Shown in pieces: positions 16,597 to 24,460 of a stretch of DNA of 64,000 nucleotides (positions within the stretch are counted from its first letter, which is position 1; every line of letters starts with the position of its first letter). The DNA lies in NCBI RefSeq assembly GCF_000376385.1, contig NZ_AQWN01000002.1:62115-126114 (forward strand), written 5' to 3'. The stretch is from Desulfurispora thermophila DSM 16022 (GTDB lineage Bacteria > Bacillota > Desulfotomaculia > Desulfotomaculales > Desulfurisporaceae). The position numbers and the translations under genes were made by a program. The notes beneath the pieces are model-generated. The model was not told where the DNA came from. It did not search any database and saw nothing but the letters and a program-made list of their open reading frames with translations.

Positions 16597-16644
16597 ATTG
16601 GCACAGTGATATGTGTTGTACAGGGGTTGGGGGGAGGAAGAAAA

Positions 16645-17148
16645 ATGGCCGAGATATTCTTTCCCGATTTTGTTGGCGAATGGGATTACGGAATGGTTTT
16701 TATGGTGTCCGGATTGAATGAGCAGTTGCGGAATTTGTATGAAAGGTTTTGTACTGGTGAAGACATTAACTACTGGTATGGTTGGGATCTGGTCGACCTG
16801 GGGGAGGACGAGTATCTGGTGACGTTGAGTGTCAGCTGGGAAGACGGCCGGACGGTGCTCATTGGCCTGACTACGGAGATGTGGGATTTAATCCCGCACC
16901 TGATTGAGAAACAGGACCTGGCCGTATTTACCGACTGGTCGCAGAACTGCCTGAGCTGTTCCAGCAGCGCGGCGGAGGAAGACCAGGACCTGCTGCCACA
17001 TGCCCTCTTTATTCGTCAGGCGCACCGCGGATTGGATGACCTGGCTATTTCCGTCATGCATGCCCTGGAAAAAAAGCCGCAGGACGAAAAATTACAGAGG
17101 TTGCAAAATATTCTCATCAGCGGAGTGGTGCCGGGCCTTGTACATTAA
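16645..17148 (+). CDS. Hypothetical acidic protein
   Basis: A 167-aa soluble, acidic protein. ATG 16645 follows GGGGGGAGGAAG; longer in-frame extensions run through the promoter. It is rich in Trp, Asp and Glu (EDINYWYGWDLVDLGEDEY) and has a CLSC pair near residue 94, no membrane segment and no domain I recognise. It has its own promoter and a terminator behind it, so it is a monocistronic unit. No function is proposed. Confidence 0.7.
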   Translation: MAEIFFPDFVGEWDYGMVFMVSGLNEQLRNLYERFCTGEDINYWYGWDLVDLGEDEYLVTLSVSWEDGRTVLIGLTTEMWDLIPHLIEKQDLAVFTDWSQNCLSCSSSAAEEDQDLLPHALFIRQAHRGLDDLAISVMHALEKKPQDEKLQRLQNILISGVVPGLVH

Positions 17149-17167
17149 CATTAATAAATCGATTGCT

Positions 17168-17191
17168 GAGCCAGTTTGCTGGCTCTTTTTT
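17168..17191 (+). terminator. Rho-independent terminator
   Basis: GAGCCAG (17168-17174) pairs with CTGGCTC (17179-17185), followed by TTTTTT. Confidence 0.85.
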
Positions 17192-17295
17192 ATTGCGCAG
17201 CAACAACCCCAGCCGGTGCGGGCATATTGCTCGCAGTACCATACATTCTGTTTTAAAGGCCAGGCCGGGGGGAGAATAATTAGCGGTGATGGCTT

Positions 17296-17970
17296 ATGTG
17301 GCAAACAATCTGGCGTACTTTGCTGGTATACATCATTGTACTGGTCATTGTCCGCATTATTGGCAAGCGGGGTATCGGCCAACTTTCGCCCTTTGATTTT
17401 GTCGTGGCCATTATTCTGGCTGAACTGGCCACCATGCCCATGCAGTATCCCGATTTGCCGCTCTGGCACAGCATCCTGCCGCTGCTGGTACTGGCCCTGC
17501 TGGAAATCATGCTTTCTTTTGCTGCCCTGCACAGCTACCGGTTACGCCAGTTGCTGGATGGACAGCCCCAGATAGTAATCAAAGAAGGGCGAATTTTGAA
17601 AAGAGAATTGCGCAAGGCCCGTTATAACCTGGACGATTTAATGGCGCAGCTGCGGGAAAAGGGTTATCCCGATGTGGCTGACGTAGAAACCGGGGTGCTG
17701 GAAACTTCCGGCCGGCTCAGTGTGGTACCCCGGTCACACCGCCGGCCGCTCACACCGGCTGATTTGGGCATTATGCCGCCCAAAGAGGGACTTCCGGTGG
17801 TGCTGGTAATGGATGGGACGGTAATCAAGGAAAACTTGCGCCAGGCCGGTCGTGACCTAATGTGGTTGGAGCGGGAACTGGCGGGGTTGGGCCTTTCCCC
17901 CGGCCGGGTGTTTCTGGCCACCATGAACTGTGCCGGGCAGCTATTTATCAATGAGCTGGAGCGGGAGTAG
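17296..17970 (+). CDS. DUF421 (YetF/YdfR-type) membrane protein
   Basis: A 224-aa protein with three N-terminal membrane helices containing the family signature KRGIGQLSPFDFVVAIILAELA. A cytoplasmic DUF421 domain follows (LLDGQPQIVIKEGRIL, then LRKARYNLDDLMAQLREKGY). Bacillus members are spore or cell-envelope associated but lack a firm biochemical role. ATG 17296 lies 10-25 nt after GGGGGGAG and GCGGTGATG. It stands alone between terminators and the comEA promoter. Confidence 0.85.
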   Translation: MWQTIWRTLLVYIIVLVIVRIIGKRGIGQLSPFDFVVAIILAELATMPMQYPDLPLWHSILPLLVLALLEIMLSFAALHSYRLRQLLDGQPQIVIKEGRILKRELRKARYNLDDLMAQLREKGYPDVADVETGVLETSGRLSVVPRSHRRPLTPADLGIMPPKEGLPVVLVMDGTVIKENLRQAGRDLMWLERELAGLGLSPGRVFLATMNCAGQLFINELERE

Positions 17971-18013
17971 TACATTCAATTATATTTTGCTGTGGTGCTT
18001 GATAGGGATCATT

Positions 18014-18022
18014 TGCTATAAT
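18014..18022 (+). promoter_or_regulatory. Extended -10 promoter of comEA
   Basis: TGCTATAAT is an extended -10 with a perfect TATAAT at 18017-18022. No good -35 is visible, as is common for extended -10 promoters. It predicts transcription from about 18030, excluding the in-frame TTG at 18025 as a start. Confidence 0.55.
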
Positions 18023-18054
18023 ATTTGACAAAAAATTCATGCCGGGTGAGAGTG

Positions 18055-18804
18055 GTGTTTTCTTTCACGCGTAAGCAGCAGGTGGCCATATTGGCTATTG
18101 CCGCTGTGCTGGTATTTATTGGTGGTTTTAAGTATGCGTCCTGGCGGCAGGAAAAAAATTTGGACATGGGAAAAGGGTGGCCAGCAGCCGGGCAGCAGGG
18201 AGTTGCGCTTCCGGCCGGGGATGGTGCAGCGAACGGCAGCGAGGTGGTGGTGCATGTGAGCGGTGCGGTGCAAAAGCCGGGTCTGTACCGCCTGCCGGCC
18301 GGCAGCCGGGTGGATGATCTATTGCAGAAGGCCGGTCTCCTGCCCGATGCCGATGTGGATAGCCTGAATCTGGCAGCGCGGCTCAAAGATGAACAGCGCT
18401 TGCTGGTGCCGCGGCGAAATGCCGGAACAGAAATGGAGAAGAGCAGCGGTGGGAGCCAGTTGCGCAATCCTTTCACTGCAGCGACAGGGGCCGCTGCCGG
18501 GCAACCGGGCACTACGGTCGGGGGCAGTTCGACTGGTAAACTTTTGGCCAGCAGTGGCATTAATGCTGGTGGACAGCAATTGCCGGCAGTGTTATCGGGT
18601 AGACAGAGCGGGCGGATAAATATTAACACTGCTACTGCTGCCGAACTGGAATCTCTACCCGGTATCGGGCCCGCCCTGGCGCAACGCATAATTGATTACC
18701 GCACCAGCAACGGACCATTTGCCAGTGTGCAAGACATTATGAAGGTTTCGGGTATTGGTGAAAAAAAATTTGCCCAGATTTGCGAGCTAATTTGTGTTAA
18801 TTGA
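18055..18804 (+). CDS. comEA: ComEA family DNA-binding competence protein
   Basis: 249 aa: one N-terminal membrane anchor (VAILAIAAVLVFIGGF), a SLBB domain at roughly residues 65-125 (VVVHVSGAVQKPGLYRLPAG, LLPDADVDSLNLAARLKD), a low-complexity Gly/Ala/Thr linker, and a C-terminal double helix-hairpin-helix (RININTATAAELESLPGIG, then VSGIGEKKFAQI). ComEA binds extracellular DNA for uptake through ComEC, which is encoded 1 kb away on the opposite strand. GTG 18055 (or 18052) is chosen because it follows GGTGAG and the promoter. A terminator follows at once. Confidence 0.85.
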   Translation: MFSFTRKQQVAILAIAAVLVFIGGFKYASWRQEKNLDMGKGWPAAGQQGVALPAGDGAANGSEVVVHVSGAVQKPGLYRLPAGSRVDDLLQKAGLLPDADVDSLNLAARLKDEQRLLVPRRNAGTEMEKSSGGSQLRNPFTAATGAAAGQPGTTVGGSSTGKLLASSGINAGGQQLPAVLSGRQSGRININTATAAELESLPGIGPALAQRIIDYRTSNGPFASVQDIMKVSGIGEKKFAQICELICVN

Positions 18805-18811
18805 GATCTGC

Positions 18812-18861
18812 ATCCTGTTTTTCACTTTCTCTTAGCAGGGGAAGTGGAACAGGATTTTTTT
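18812..18861 (+). terminator. Terminator after comEA
   Basis: ATCCTGTT pairs with AACAGGAT, with inner CACTT/AAGTG pairing, followed by TTTTTTT. Confidence 0.8.
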
Positions 18862-18938
18862 ATTGGCCGGTGGTGTCTTGGAGGAGACATAAACCATGTC
18901 ATATGTTTGTGCCATTTATTGGGGAAGCGAGCGGTCAA

Positions 18939-19023
18939 TGTCAGATATGCGACATATTAAATGTCGCAAGCAAGACATGGTTGATGTCTTTCCTGTGACA
19001 CCAGGGATGTCGTGCATCTGATA
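18939..19023 (+). promoter_or_regulatory. Array B: tandem TGTC-N8-GACA operators, 23-bp period
   Basis: The units are TGTCAGATATGCGACA (18939-18954), TGTCGCAAGCAAGACA (18962-18977), TGTCTTTCCTGTGACA (18985-19000) and a degenerate TGTCGTGCATCTGATA (19008-19023). All are separated by exactly 7 bp. The layout, including the final GATA variant, repeats array A although spacer bases differ. A GATATG -10-like hexamer starts in the last GATA. The DUF169 start codon lies 49 nt from it, against 52 nt to the start in array A. Confidence 0.75.
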
Positions 19024-19068
19024 TGCTGTGATTAAATAAAAATTTTTTTACCGGGGGAGGAGTATGCC

Positions 19069-19875
19069 ATGTTGTTGAATATCAGTGCACTGGCGCAAAA
19101 AGAAGAGCTGACTTATGCCGAAATGGCGGATGCTCTGGAGTACCTTTACAAGCTGGATTACCATCCCGTAGCTGTAAAGTTTTTCTGGGACGAGCAAGAA
19201 TATGATAATTTTCCGGCGGAAAAGGTGCCGGGGGCAAAGATGACGCTTTGTCAGATAGCCCTGGCTTCCAGGATGAATAACCATATAGTTAAGGCCAGGG
19301 AAGATCACTTGTTGTGTGGCAATGCCAAAACCTGTCTGGGTATGCGCCAGGCCAGCGATGAGGAAGTGGAGGGGCATGTCAAATACACCGCGGACTGGGA
19401 TCTGGCCAAGGAGTGCTTGCTGGCCAAACCCATGTTGCCGCTGGGCAAGCTCAAAGGTTTTATGACCGCACCGCTGGGCCGCACGCCTGTCGCTCCCGAT
19501 GTGGTTTTCATGGTGGTCAATCCACTGCAGGCTTACCATATTTTAAATGACTATATCGGTGCCAAAAGGGTGCCCAGCTTGCAGTTCAATCACACTATCA
19601 ACTCGGCGGTTTGCGGGGGCATGGTCTGGTGTTATAATGAGCAAAAGCCCAACATGAACACCATGTGTGCTGGCAGTTACACTTCGGGTAAGACCGAAAA
19701 GGGCGAAGTAAACCTGTTTATCCCCGGTGGGGACATGGGAGCCCTGGTCAAACAACTGCTCAGGCGCACCGCCCAATATGGTGGTTCTTCCATGCTGGGG
19801 TCTCCCGGTCAGGAATGGCCCGGCCTGCATGTATGTAAAAAGTGTCCCATGGTCAGATTTAAGGATGTTGAATAA
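19069..19875 (+). CDS. DUF169 family protein, cysteine-rich
   Basis: A 268-aa soluble protein matching the uncharacterised DUF169 family. Conserved-looking pieces include YHPVAVKFF, LCGNAKTCLGM, PDVVFMVVNPLQAYHIL and a C-terminal HVCKKCPMVRF. It has about ten Cys, several in pairs, suggesting metal or cluster binding, which is inference. ATG 19069 follows GGGGGAGGAG. The gene sits alone behind array B and its end overlaps the convergent comEC end by 17 bp. Shared control with the TauE exporter hints at a role in sulfur or redox metabolism. Confidence 0.75.
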   Translation: MLLNISALAQKEELTYAEMADALEYLYKLDYHPVAVKFFWDEQEYDNFPAEKVPGAKMTLCQIALASRMNNHIVKAREDHLLCGNAKTCLGMRQASDEEVEGHVKYTADWDLAKECLLAKPMLPLGKLKGFMTAPLGRTPVAPDVVFMVVNPLQAYHILNDYIGAKRVPSLQFNHTINSAVCGGMVWCYNEQKPNMNTMCAGSYTSGKTEKGEVNLFIPGGDMGALVKQLLRRTAQYGGSSMLGSPGQEWPGLHVCKKCPMVRFKDVE

Positions 19876-22249
19876 AGCCAAAGCGCCCGGTTTTGATTTG
19901 CCAGCGATCGTGCCGGTACTGTACAATAACCGCTCCATCCCGGTCGGTGCGGTATACGGTGCTGTTTTGAGATTGCAAAATTTGGATGGTCTGCCCGGCC
20001 GGGTGGCCAAAAGGGTTGTGCCGGCCGACCGGGATGATGGCCGCTGCGGGGTGGACAGCCTGGAGAAAGGCTTCCTCCTGATAGCGGCTGCCGTGGTGGG
20101 GTACTTTGAGCAGAGTGGCGGACAATAAATGCTCCGCGTATTGCTCCCGCAAGGCACGCTGGGCTTCTATTTCAATATCGCCGGTGAGCAGGGCGGAAAG
20201 CCCGTGCCAGGAAAGGCGCAGGACAATAGACATATTGTTGGCATCCGAGCGGGTGCCGGTAAGCAGCGCCGGCCCGGGGAACAGTACGGTCATCTCCCCG
20301 GCCGGCGTTTTGTATAGCCACTGTCCCGGATGGGCGGTATAGAGGGGCAGGCGGGCTTTTTTTATTTGGGCCAGAAGTTGGGTAAAACCCGGCTCCAGGT
20401 CGTTCATTGCGGGTGGTAGAGGGGGTATCAGCACTGCCCTGATGGGGAAATTGCGCAATACCTCGGCAGCCCCGCCGTAGTGGTCGGCATGGGGGTGGGA
20501 GAGCACCAACCAGTCCAGGCGGCTCACGCCCAGACGGCGGATGTAGGCGGTTAGTTCCCGGCCGGCCTGTTCCGGTCCAGTGTCCACCAGTATAGTCTGG
20601 CCCGGGAGAGTGATCAGACAGGCATCGCCCTGCCCCACGTCCAGGAAATGCAGGGCCGGGGTGGGGCTGACCAGCAGTTGCCCGGCCAATAGCAGAGCCA
20701 GCAGCAGGCCGCTGGCACAGGGAAGCAGTCTCAAGAGCCGGTTGGGCCGGTCAGAGGATTTCATGGCCAGCAGCAGTCCCAGCCAGACATACCAGCCGGC
20801 GAGGCCGGCAATACCGGGGGATGGCACGGAAAAATAGGCCAGTGGTAAAGTGCGGCCCAGATTGATCAGGCCAATCAGCAAATCCAGCTGCAGGGCGGTA
20901 AAAATGTGCAGCAGTCGGGCCAGGGGCAGGTAAACCAGCCCCAGCAGGTTGACGGCCATCCCCCAGGGGACCAGCAGGCCGGTGAGGGGTACTGCCGCCA
21001 GGTTGAGCAGCACCGCCAGCGGTGTGAAAAGGTTGAAATACCAGGCCACCAGCGGCCAGGTGGCCAGCTGGCAGGCCAGGGAAACGGCCAGGGATATGGC
21101 CACCGGGGAAGGGAGGTATTGCTCCAGCGGCTTTTGGATGACTGGAGTAAAGGCCAGCAGCCCCCAGGTGGCGGTAACCGTGAGGAGAAAGCCGGGGTCG
21201 ACCAGGGCTTGGGGGGAAAGCAGCAGGATCAGCCAGGTGGCGGCTGCCAGCGCGCTGGGCCAATCGGCCGGGCGGTGGGAAGCGCGGGCGCCCAGCAGGA
21301 CGGCGGCCATGATGGAGGCCCGGATGACCGGGGCGGAGAGGCCGGTCAGCAGGCAGTACAGAAACAACAGGGGCAGGGAGACCAGCAACTGTCCCCGGCG
21401 GCTTATGCCCAGCCACTGAAAAAATACCAGGCAGGGGGCCAGGAGCAGGGCTACATTCAATCCGCTGACGGCCAGCAAATGGGAAAGGCCGGTTTGTTGA
21501 AAGCCCAGGTTTAACTCGGCATCAATCTGGGCCCGGCTGCCCAGCAGGATGCCGTTTAAAAGAGCGGACTGTTGCTCGGACAGGCACTGCCTGTTTACTT
21601 GTTGCAGGGCTTGCTTGATTTGCAAGAGCTGGCGGCCGGCCCGCCGGGCAGGGGAGTTGCCGGTGGCCAGCAGGTGCGGTGGGAGGGATTTGCCTGCTTT
21701 AATCACACCGCCGATGCCCTGGCGTTGCAGATAAGCGGCATAGTCAAACCCGCCCGGATTGCCCGGCGGGAGGGGGTGGTAGAGAAAACCGGTCAGCTCA
21801 ATCAAGTCGCCGTAAGCCGGCACTGGCTCCTTGGCTTCCTGCCGCACCAGCAATTTGCCCCGGTTGTGCGGCAGCAGAGAGCCGCCCGGCTGCTGTAGAC
21901 CTCTGACTTGCAGCAGGTAAACGGTTTGTCCGTTTTTACAGACGACCTCTCCAGCTACAATTCCGGTAACCCGGTACTGTTCCGCCGGCAGGGCAAGCAG
22001 GGCGGGGTCGGGTCGGGGAGTAAAGTAGCTGCCCCAGACTGTGCCCAGCAAAAAGAATAGCGCTAAAAATACAGCAACCGTTGCCCGGCGGCGCTGATAT
22101 AAAAACAGCCCTGCCAGCAGCAGGGCGGCCAGGGCCAGTGGCCAGTAATAAAGGAGTAATTTGCCGGTCAGGGCGGGCCGGTGCAGAGCCAGAGCATCTC
22201 CGGCGGCAAAAAAGGCGGCCAGCCAGGGCAGCGGGCGGTGTTTGGGCAT
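19859..22249 (-). CDS. comEC: ComEC/Rec2 DNA-uptake channel with metallo-beta-lactamase domain
   Basis: A 796-aa protein with an N-terminal soluble DUF4131-type region (OB-like, about residues 60-190), a competence-domain membrane core (RASIMAAVLLGAR within many helices) and a C-terminal metallo-hydrolase domain (DVGQGDACLITLP, SHPHADHYGG, KVPHHGSRYQ). It would pass single-stranded DNA across the membrane during transformation; the hydrolase may degrade the other strand. ATG 22249 is chosen over GTG 22261 because GGTGGTGA precedes it. It follows the lytic transglycosylase gene by 15 nt in the same direction. The pair with comEA suggests natural competence. Confidence 0.9.
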   Translation of the reverse strand: MPKHRPLPWLAAFFAAGDALALHRPALTGKLLLYYWPLALAALLLAGLFLYQRRRATVAVFLALFFLLGTVWGSYFTPRPDPALLALPAEQYRVTGIVAGEVVCKNGQTVYLLQVRGLQQPGGSLLPHNRGKLLVRQEAKEPVPAYGDLIELTGFLYHPLPPGNPGGFDYAAYLQRQGIGGVIKAGKSLPPHLLATGNSPARRAGRQLLQIKQALQQVNRQCLSEQQSALLNGILLGSRAQIDAELNLGFQQTGLSHLLAVSGLNVALLLAPCLVFFQWLGISRRGQLLVSLPLLFLYCLLTGLSAPVIRASIMAAVLLGARASHRPADWPSALAAATWLILLLSPQALVDPGFLLTVTATWGLLAFTPVIQKPLEQYLPSPVAISLAVSLACQLATWPLVAWYFNLFTPLAVLLNLAAVPLTGLLVPWGMAVNLLGLVYLPLARLLHIFTALQLDLLIGLINLGRTLPLAYFSVPSPGIAGLAGWYVWLGLLLAMKSSDRPNRLLRLLPCASGLLLALLLAGQLLVSPTPALHFLDVGQGDACLITLPGQTILVDTGPEQAGRELTAYIRRLGVSRLDWLVLSHPHADHYGGAAEVLRNFPIRAVLIPPLPPAMNDLEPGFTQLLAQIKKARLPLYTAHPGQWLYKTPAGEMTVLFPGPALLTGTRSDANNMSIVLRLSWHGLSALLTGDIEIEAQRALREQYAEHLLSATLLKVPHHGSRYQEEAFLQAVHPAAAIIPVGRHNPFGHPAGQTIQILQSQNSTVYRTDRDGAVIVQYRHDRWQIKTGRFGFIQHP

Positions 22250-22264
22250 ATTTATCACCACCGG

Positions 22265-23020
22265 TCAGGCAAATAACTGGCGAAACCTCAGCACCCGGCT
22301 GATATACTGTCTGGTTTCCCGGTAGGGGGGGATGCCGCCGTGCTCTTCCACGGCCCGGGGACCGGCGTTGTAGGCAGCCAGGGCCAGTTCCAGATTGCCG
22401 GCAAACCTGTCCAGCAGCTGGCGCAGGTAGCGGGCACCGGCCATAATGTTCTGGCGCGGGTCAAATACATTTTCCACTCCCAGGGCGCGGGCCGTGGCGG
22501 GCATGAGCTGCATAACGCCAGCCGCACCAGCCGGGGAAACCGCGCGCGGATTGAAGGCCGACTCGGCCCGGGCCACGGCCTTGAGCAGAGCGGGATCCAG
22601 ATTGTACTTTGCCGCCGCTTCCCGAAACAGATCTTCTAACCGGCTTGCGCCGGCAACGGGAGATTTTGTTTGTGTATCGTTGATTGCGGTTTCGCGTGCT
22701 GTGTCCTTGTCTCCGGTTTGTCCAGAAGATCGGCCGGTTTGGCCGGAGGTGGCTTGGTCCGGCAGGTAGGGAGCAGAGGCGAAGAATATGGGGGGCGGGG
22801 CGGCCACAGCGGCGGTAGCCCGCAACAGGGCACTGCCCACCAGGTGAGAAAGAGAACTGTTTTCCTCGCTGTCTGCCATTAGTAGAGACAATAGAGCGGC
22901 AAACTCTGCCGCTGAGCGGCCGGTTTCACCAGTTTTGGGTTCCCGGGCTGCCAGCGGGTTGTTGTTGATCAGATCCGGCCGTGCCAACATTAAGGGAAGA
23001 AGGTTGAGGTAACCTGACAC
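22265..23020 (-). CDS. Lytic transglycosylase (SLT/Slt70-like) with N-terminal linker
   Basis: 251 aa. The C-terminal half (about residues 128-248) is an SLT domain with the catalytic Glu in ARAESAFNPRAVS, then GAAGVMQLMPATA, NIMAGARYL and ALAAYNAGP. The N-terminal half is a Ser/Thr/Gln/Ala-rich, probably disordered stretch without a clear signal peptide. It cleaves peptidoglycan between MurNAc and GlcNAc. GTG 23020 directly abuts the stop of the deacetylase gene. The neighbours suggest a cell-wall remodelling group next to the uptake channel. Confidence 0.85.
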   Translation of the reverse strand: MSGYLNLLPLMLARPDLINNNPLAAREPKTGETGRSAAEFAALLSLLMADSEENSSLSHLVGSALLRATAAVAAPPPIFFASAPYLPDQATSGQTGRSSGQTGDKDTARETAINDTQTKSPVAGASRLEDLFREAAAKYNLDPALLKAVARAESAFNPRAVSPAGAAGVMQLMPATARALGVENVFDPRQNIMAGARYLRQLLDRFAGNLELALAAYNAGPRAVEEHGGIPPYRETRQYISRVLRFRQLFA

Positions 23021-23911
23021 TTAAGACACCTGCCTGTTTACAATGGCCTGAAACTGCTGCCGGGTGAGCAGGCTGCTGACAGTGAAACGGTTTAACAACA
23101 GGGGATTTTGGCCGGGGCGGATGTAACCCGGCGTTACAGTAAAACCGAGCTTGTAACCCTGCCGCTCAATTTCCTGCAGCAGTGTCGGGCTGTACTGCCC
23201 GAAAGGATAGGCAATAGCTCTGCACTGGGGTAAGCCCAACCCGTAAATCATTTGTTGAAAGTTTTGCAGGTCCTGTTGCAACTCTTGCGCTGGCAAATTG
23301 AGTAAAACAGATTTGCCTTTTTCCTGGTAATGGTGGTTATATGTATGGTAGCCGAACTCCCAGTATCCCGACTGGTACAGCCGCTTCAGCTGCAGGCTGG
23401 TGAGGTGGGGCAGAGCGTTAAGGCCGGTGACCGGGTTAATAACGGGCGGCTGGCCAATCAAGAAAATCACGCCATGCATTTTATAACGGGCCATTACCGG
23501 GGCGGCGTATAAGTAATTGGATTCGTAACCATCGTCGAACGTGATCAACACACTTGGTTCGGGCAGCTCTATTTCTCCTTGCAGGAATGCTTGCAATTGA
23601 CTTAAAGTGATGGACCGAAAACCATTTTGGTGCAAGTAACCCATTTGCCAGGCGAACTCGCTTACCGGCAGGGCCATGGGGTTGGGGTTGAGTGGATCGG
23701 CGGCCAGAACCAGGTGATGATATGTCAGTACTACTACCCGGTTGTCCCTGGGTACTATTCTGCTGGCATGGTTACCGGTTTGTAGATTCTGATTTGAATC
23801 GGGCAAAGGAAGCAGGCGACCGGCCAGGCCGGGTGCTGGCACACCAAGCCAGAGGCAGAGGAAAAGAATAATAATCAAAAACCTGTGATGCGGCAGAGTA
23901 AATTTTCTCAA
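23021..23911 (-). CDS. Polysaccharide deacetylase (NodB domain), exported
   Basis: 296 aa with an N-terminal signal segment (FLIIILFLCLWLGVPAPGLAG) and a NodB fold. It shows VVVLTYHHL, the metal-binding TFDDGY, the second metal motif H-x3-H in HTYNHH, and AYPFGQY. It probably deacetylates N-acetylglucosamine polymers such as peptidoglycan. TTG 23911 is preferred: GGGGTGA precedes it by 7-8 nt and the signal peptide then has a normal MRKFTL start. An in-frame GTG at 23941, overlapping the upstream stop, is the alternative. Confidence 0.85.
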   Translation of the reverse strand: MRKFTLPHHRFLIIILFLCLWLGVPAPGLAGRLLPLPDSNQNLQTGNHASRIVPRDNRVVVLTYHHLVLAADPLNPNPMALPVSEFAWQMGYLHQNGFRSITLSQLQAFLQGEIELPEPSVLITFDDGYESNYLYAAPVMARYKMHGVIFLIGQPPVINPVTGLNALPHLTSLQLKRLYQSGYWEFGYHTYNHHYQEKGKSVLLNLPAQELQQDLQNFQQMIYGLGLPQCRAIAYPFGQYSPTLLQEIERQGYKLGFTVTPGYIRPGQNPLLLNRFTVSSLLTRQQFQAIVNRQVS

Positions 23912-23937
23912 AAATTGTTCACCCCAGTTATGGCAAA

Positions 23938-24432
23938 TCACTTGCCCAGCAGTGCTTCCAGGCGGCGTGCGCTTTCGGCCAGCTTATATTCCAAATCCAA
24001 CAGGTCGCGGGGGATATTCAGGATATACTGGTTGATGTCCACGCTGGCATCGGGGTTGGTGTTGCGGTAATCCAGGTCTTTTTTTATGTCTTCCAGATAC
24101 TTTAAAGTGAGTTTTTCCCGCTCTCTGGCCAGTGTTAAAAAGGTTGCAAGCTCCTCAGCTTGTTTTGGGTCTTTGATCTGGGTGGAGTATTCTTGCAATC
24201 GGGTTAGTTGGTTCTGGGCGGTTTCCAGTTGGGCCAGATAGTCGTTAACCGTGACCGGCAGGGCGGCGCTGTCTTCCAGGCTTTTGATCTGGTAATAGGT
24301 GATCATGGACTGGCGGTAGGCGCCCAGCAAATTGCGCACGTCACTGGTGGCGGTGCTTTTGCTGCTGCAGCCGAAACCGCTGCTGCCCAGGAAAACGGTG
24401 CAAAGTAACAGGAGTAAAGGCAGTTTTCTCAT
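23938..24432 (-). CDS. Predicted lipoprotein, helical, unknown function
   Basis: 164 aa with a short lipoprotein signal: MRKLP, a Leu-rich core, and lipobox-like GFGC with Cys at residue 22. The mature part is a charged helical domain (TAQNQLTRLQEYSTQI, AREREKLTLKYLEDIKK), probably coiled coil. No known domain recognised. ATG 24432 follows AGAGGATTACC. It lies 28 nt downstream of the next lipoprotein gene and runs into the deacetylase gene, so the cluster is likely one envelope operon. Confidence 0.7.
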   Translation of the reverse strand: MRKLPLLLLLCTVFLGSSGFGCSSKSTATSDVRNLLGAYRQSMITYYQIKSLEDSAALPVTVNDYLAQLETAQNQLTRLQEYSTQIKDPKQAEELATFLTLAREREKLTLKYLEDIKKDLDYRNTNPDASVDINQYILNIPRDLLDLEYKLAESARRLEALLGK

Positions 24433-24460
24433 AGCGGTAATCCTCTTCGGAGATTTTTGT

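Noticed and set aside
18801-18998. 65-codon plus-strand frame after comEA
   Set aside because: It runs through the comEA terminator and the operators of array B, with no proper RBS.
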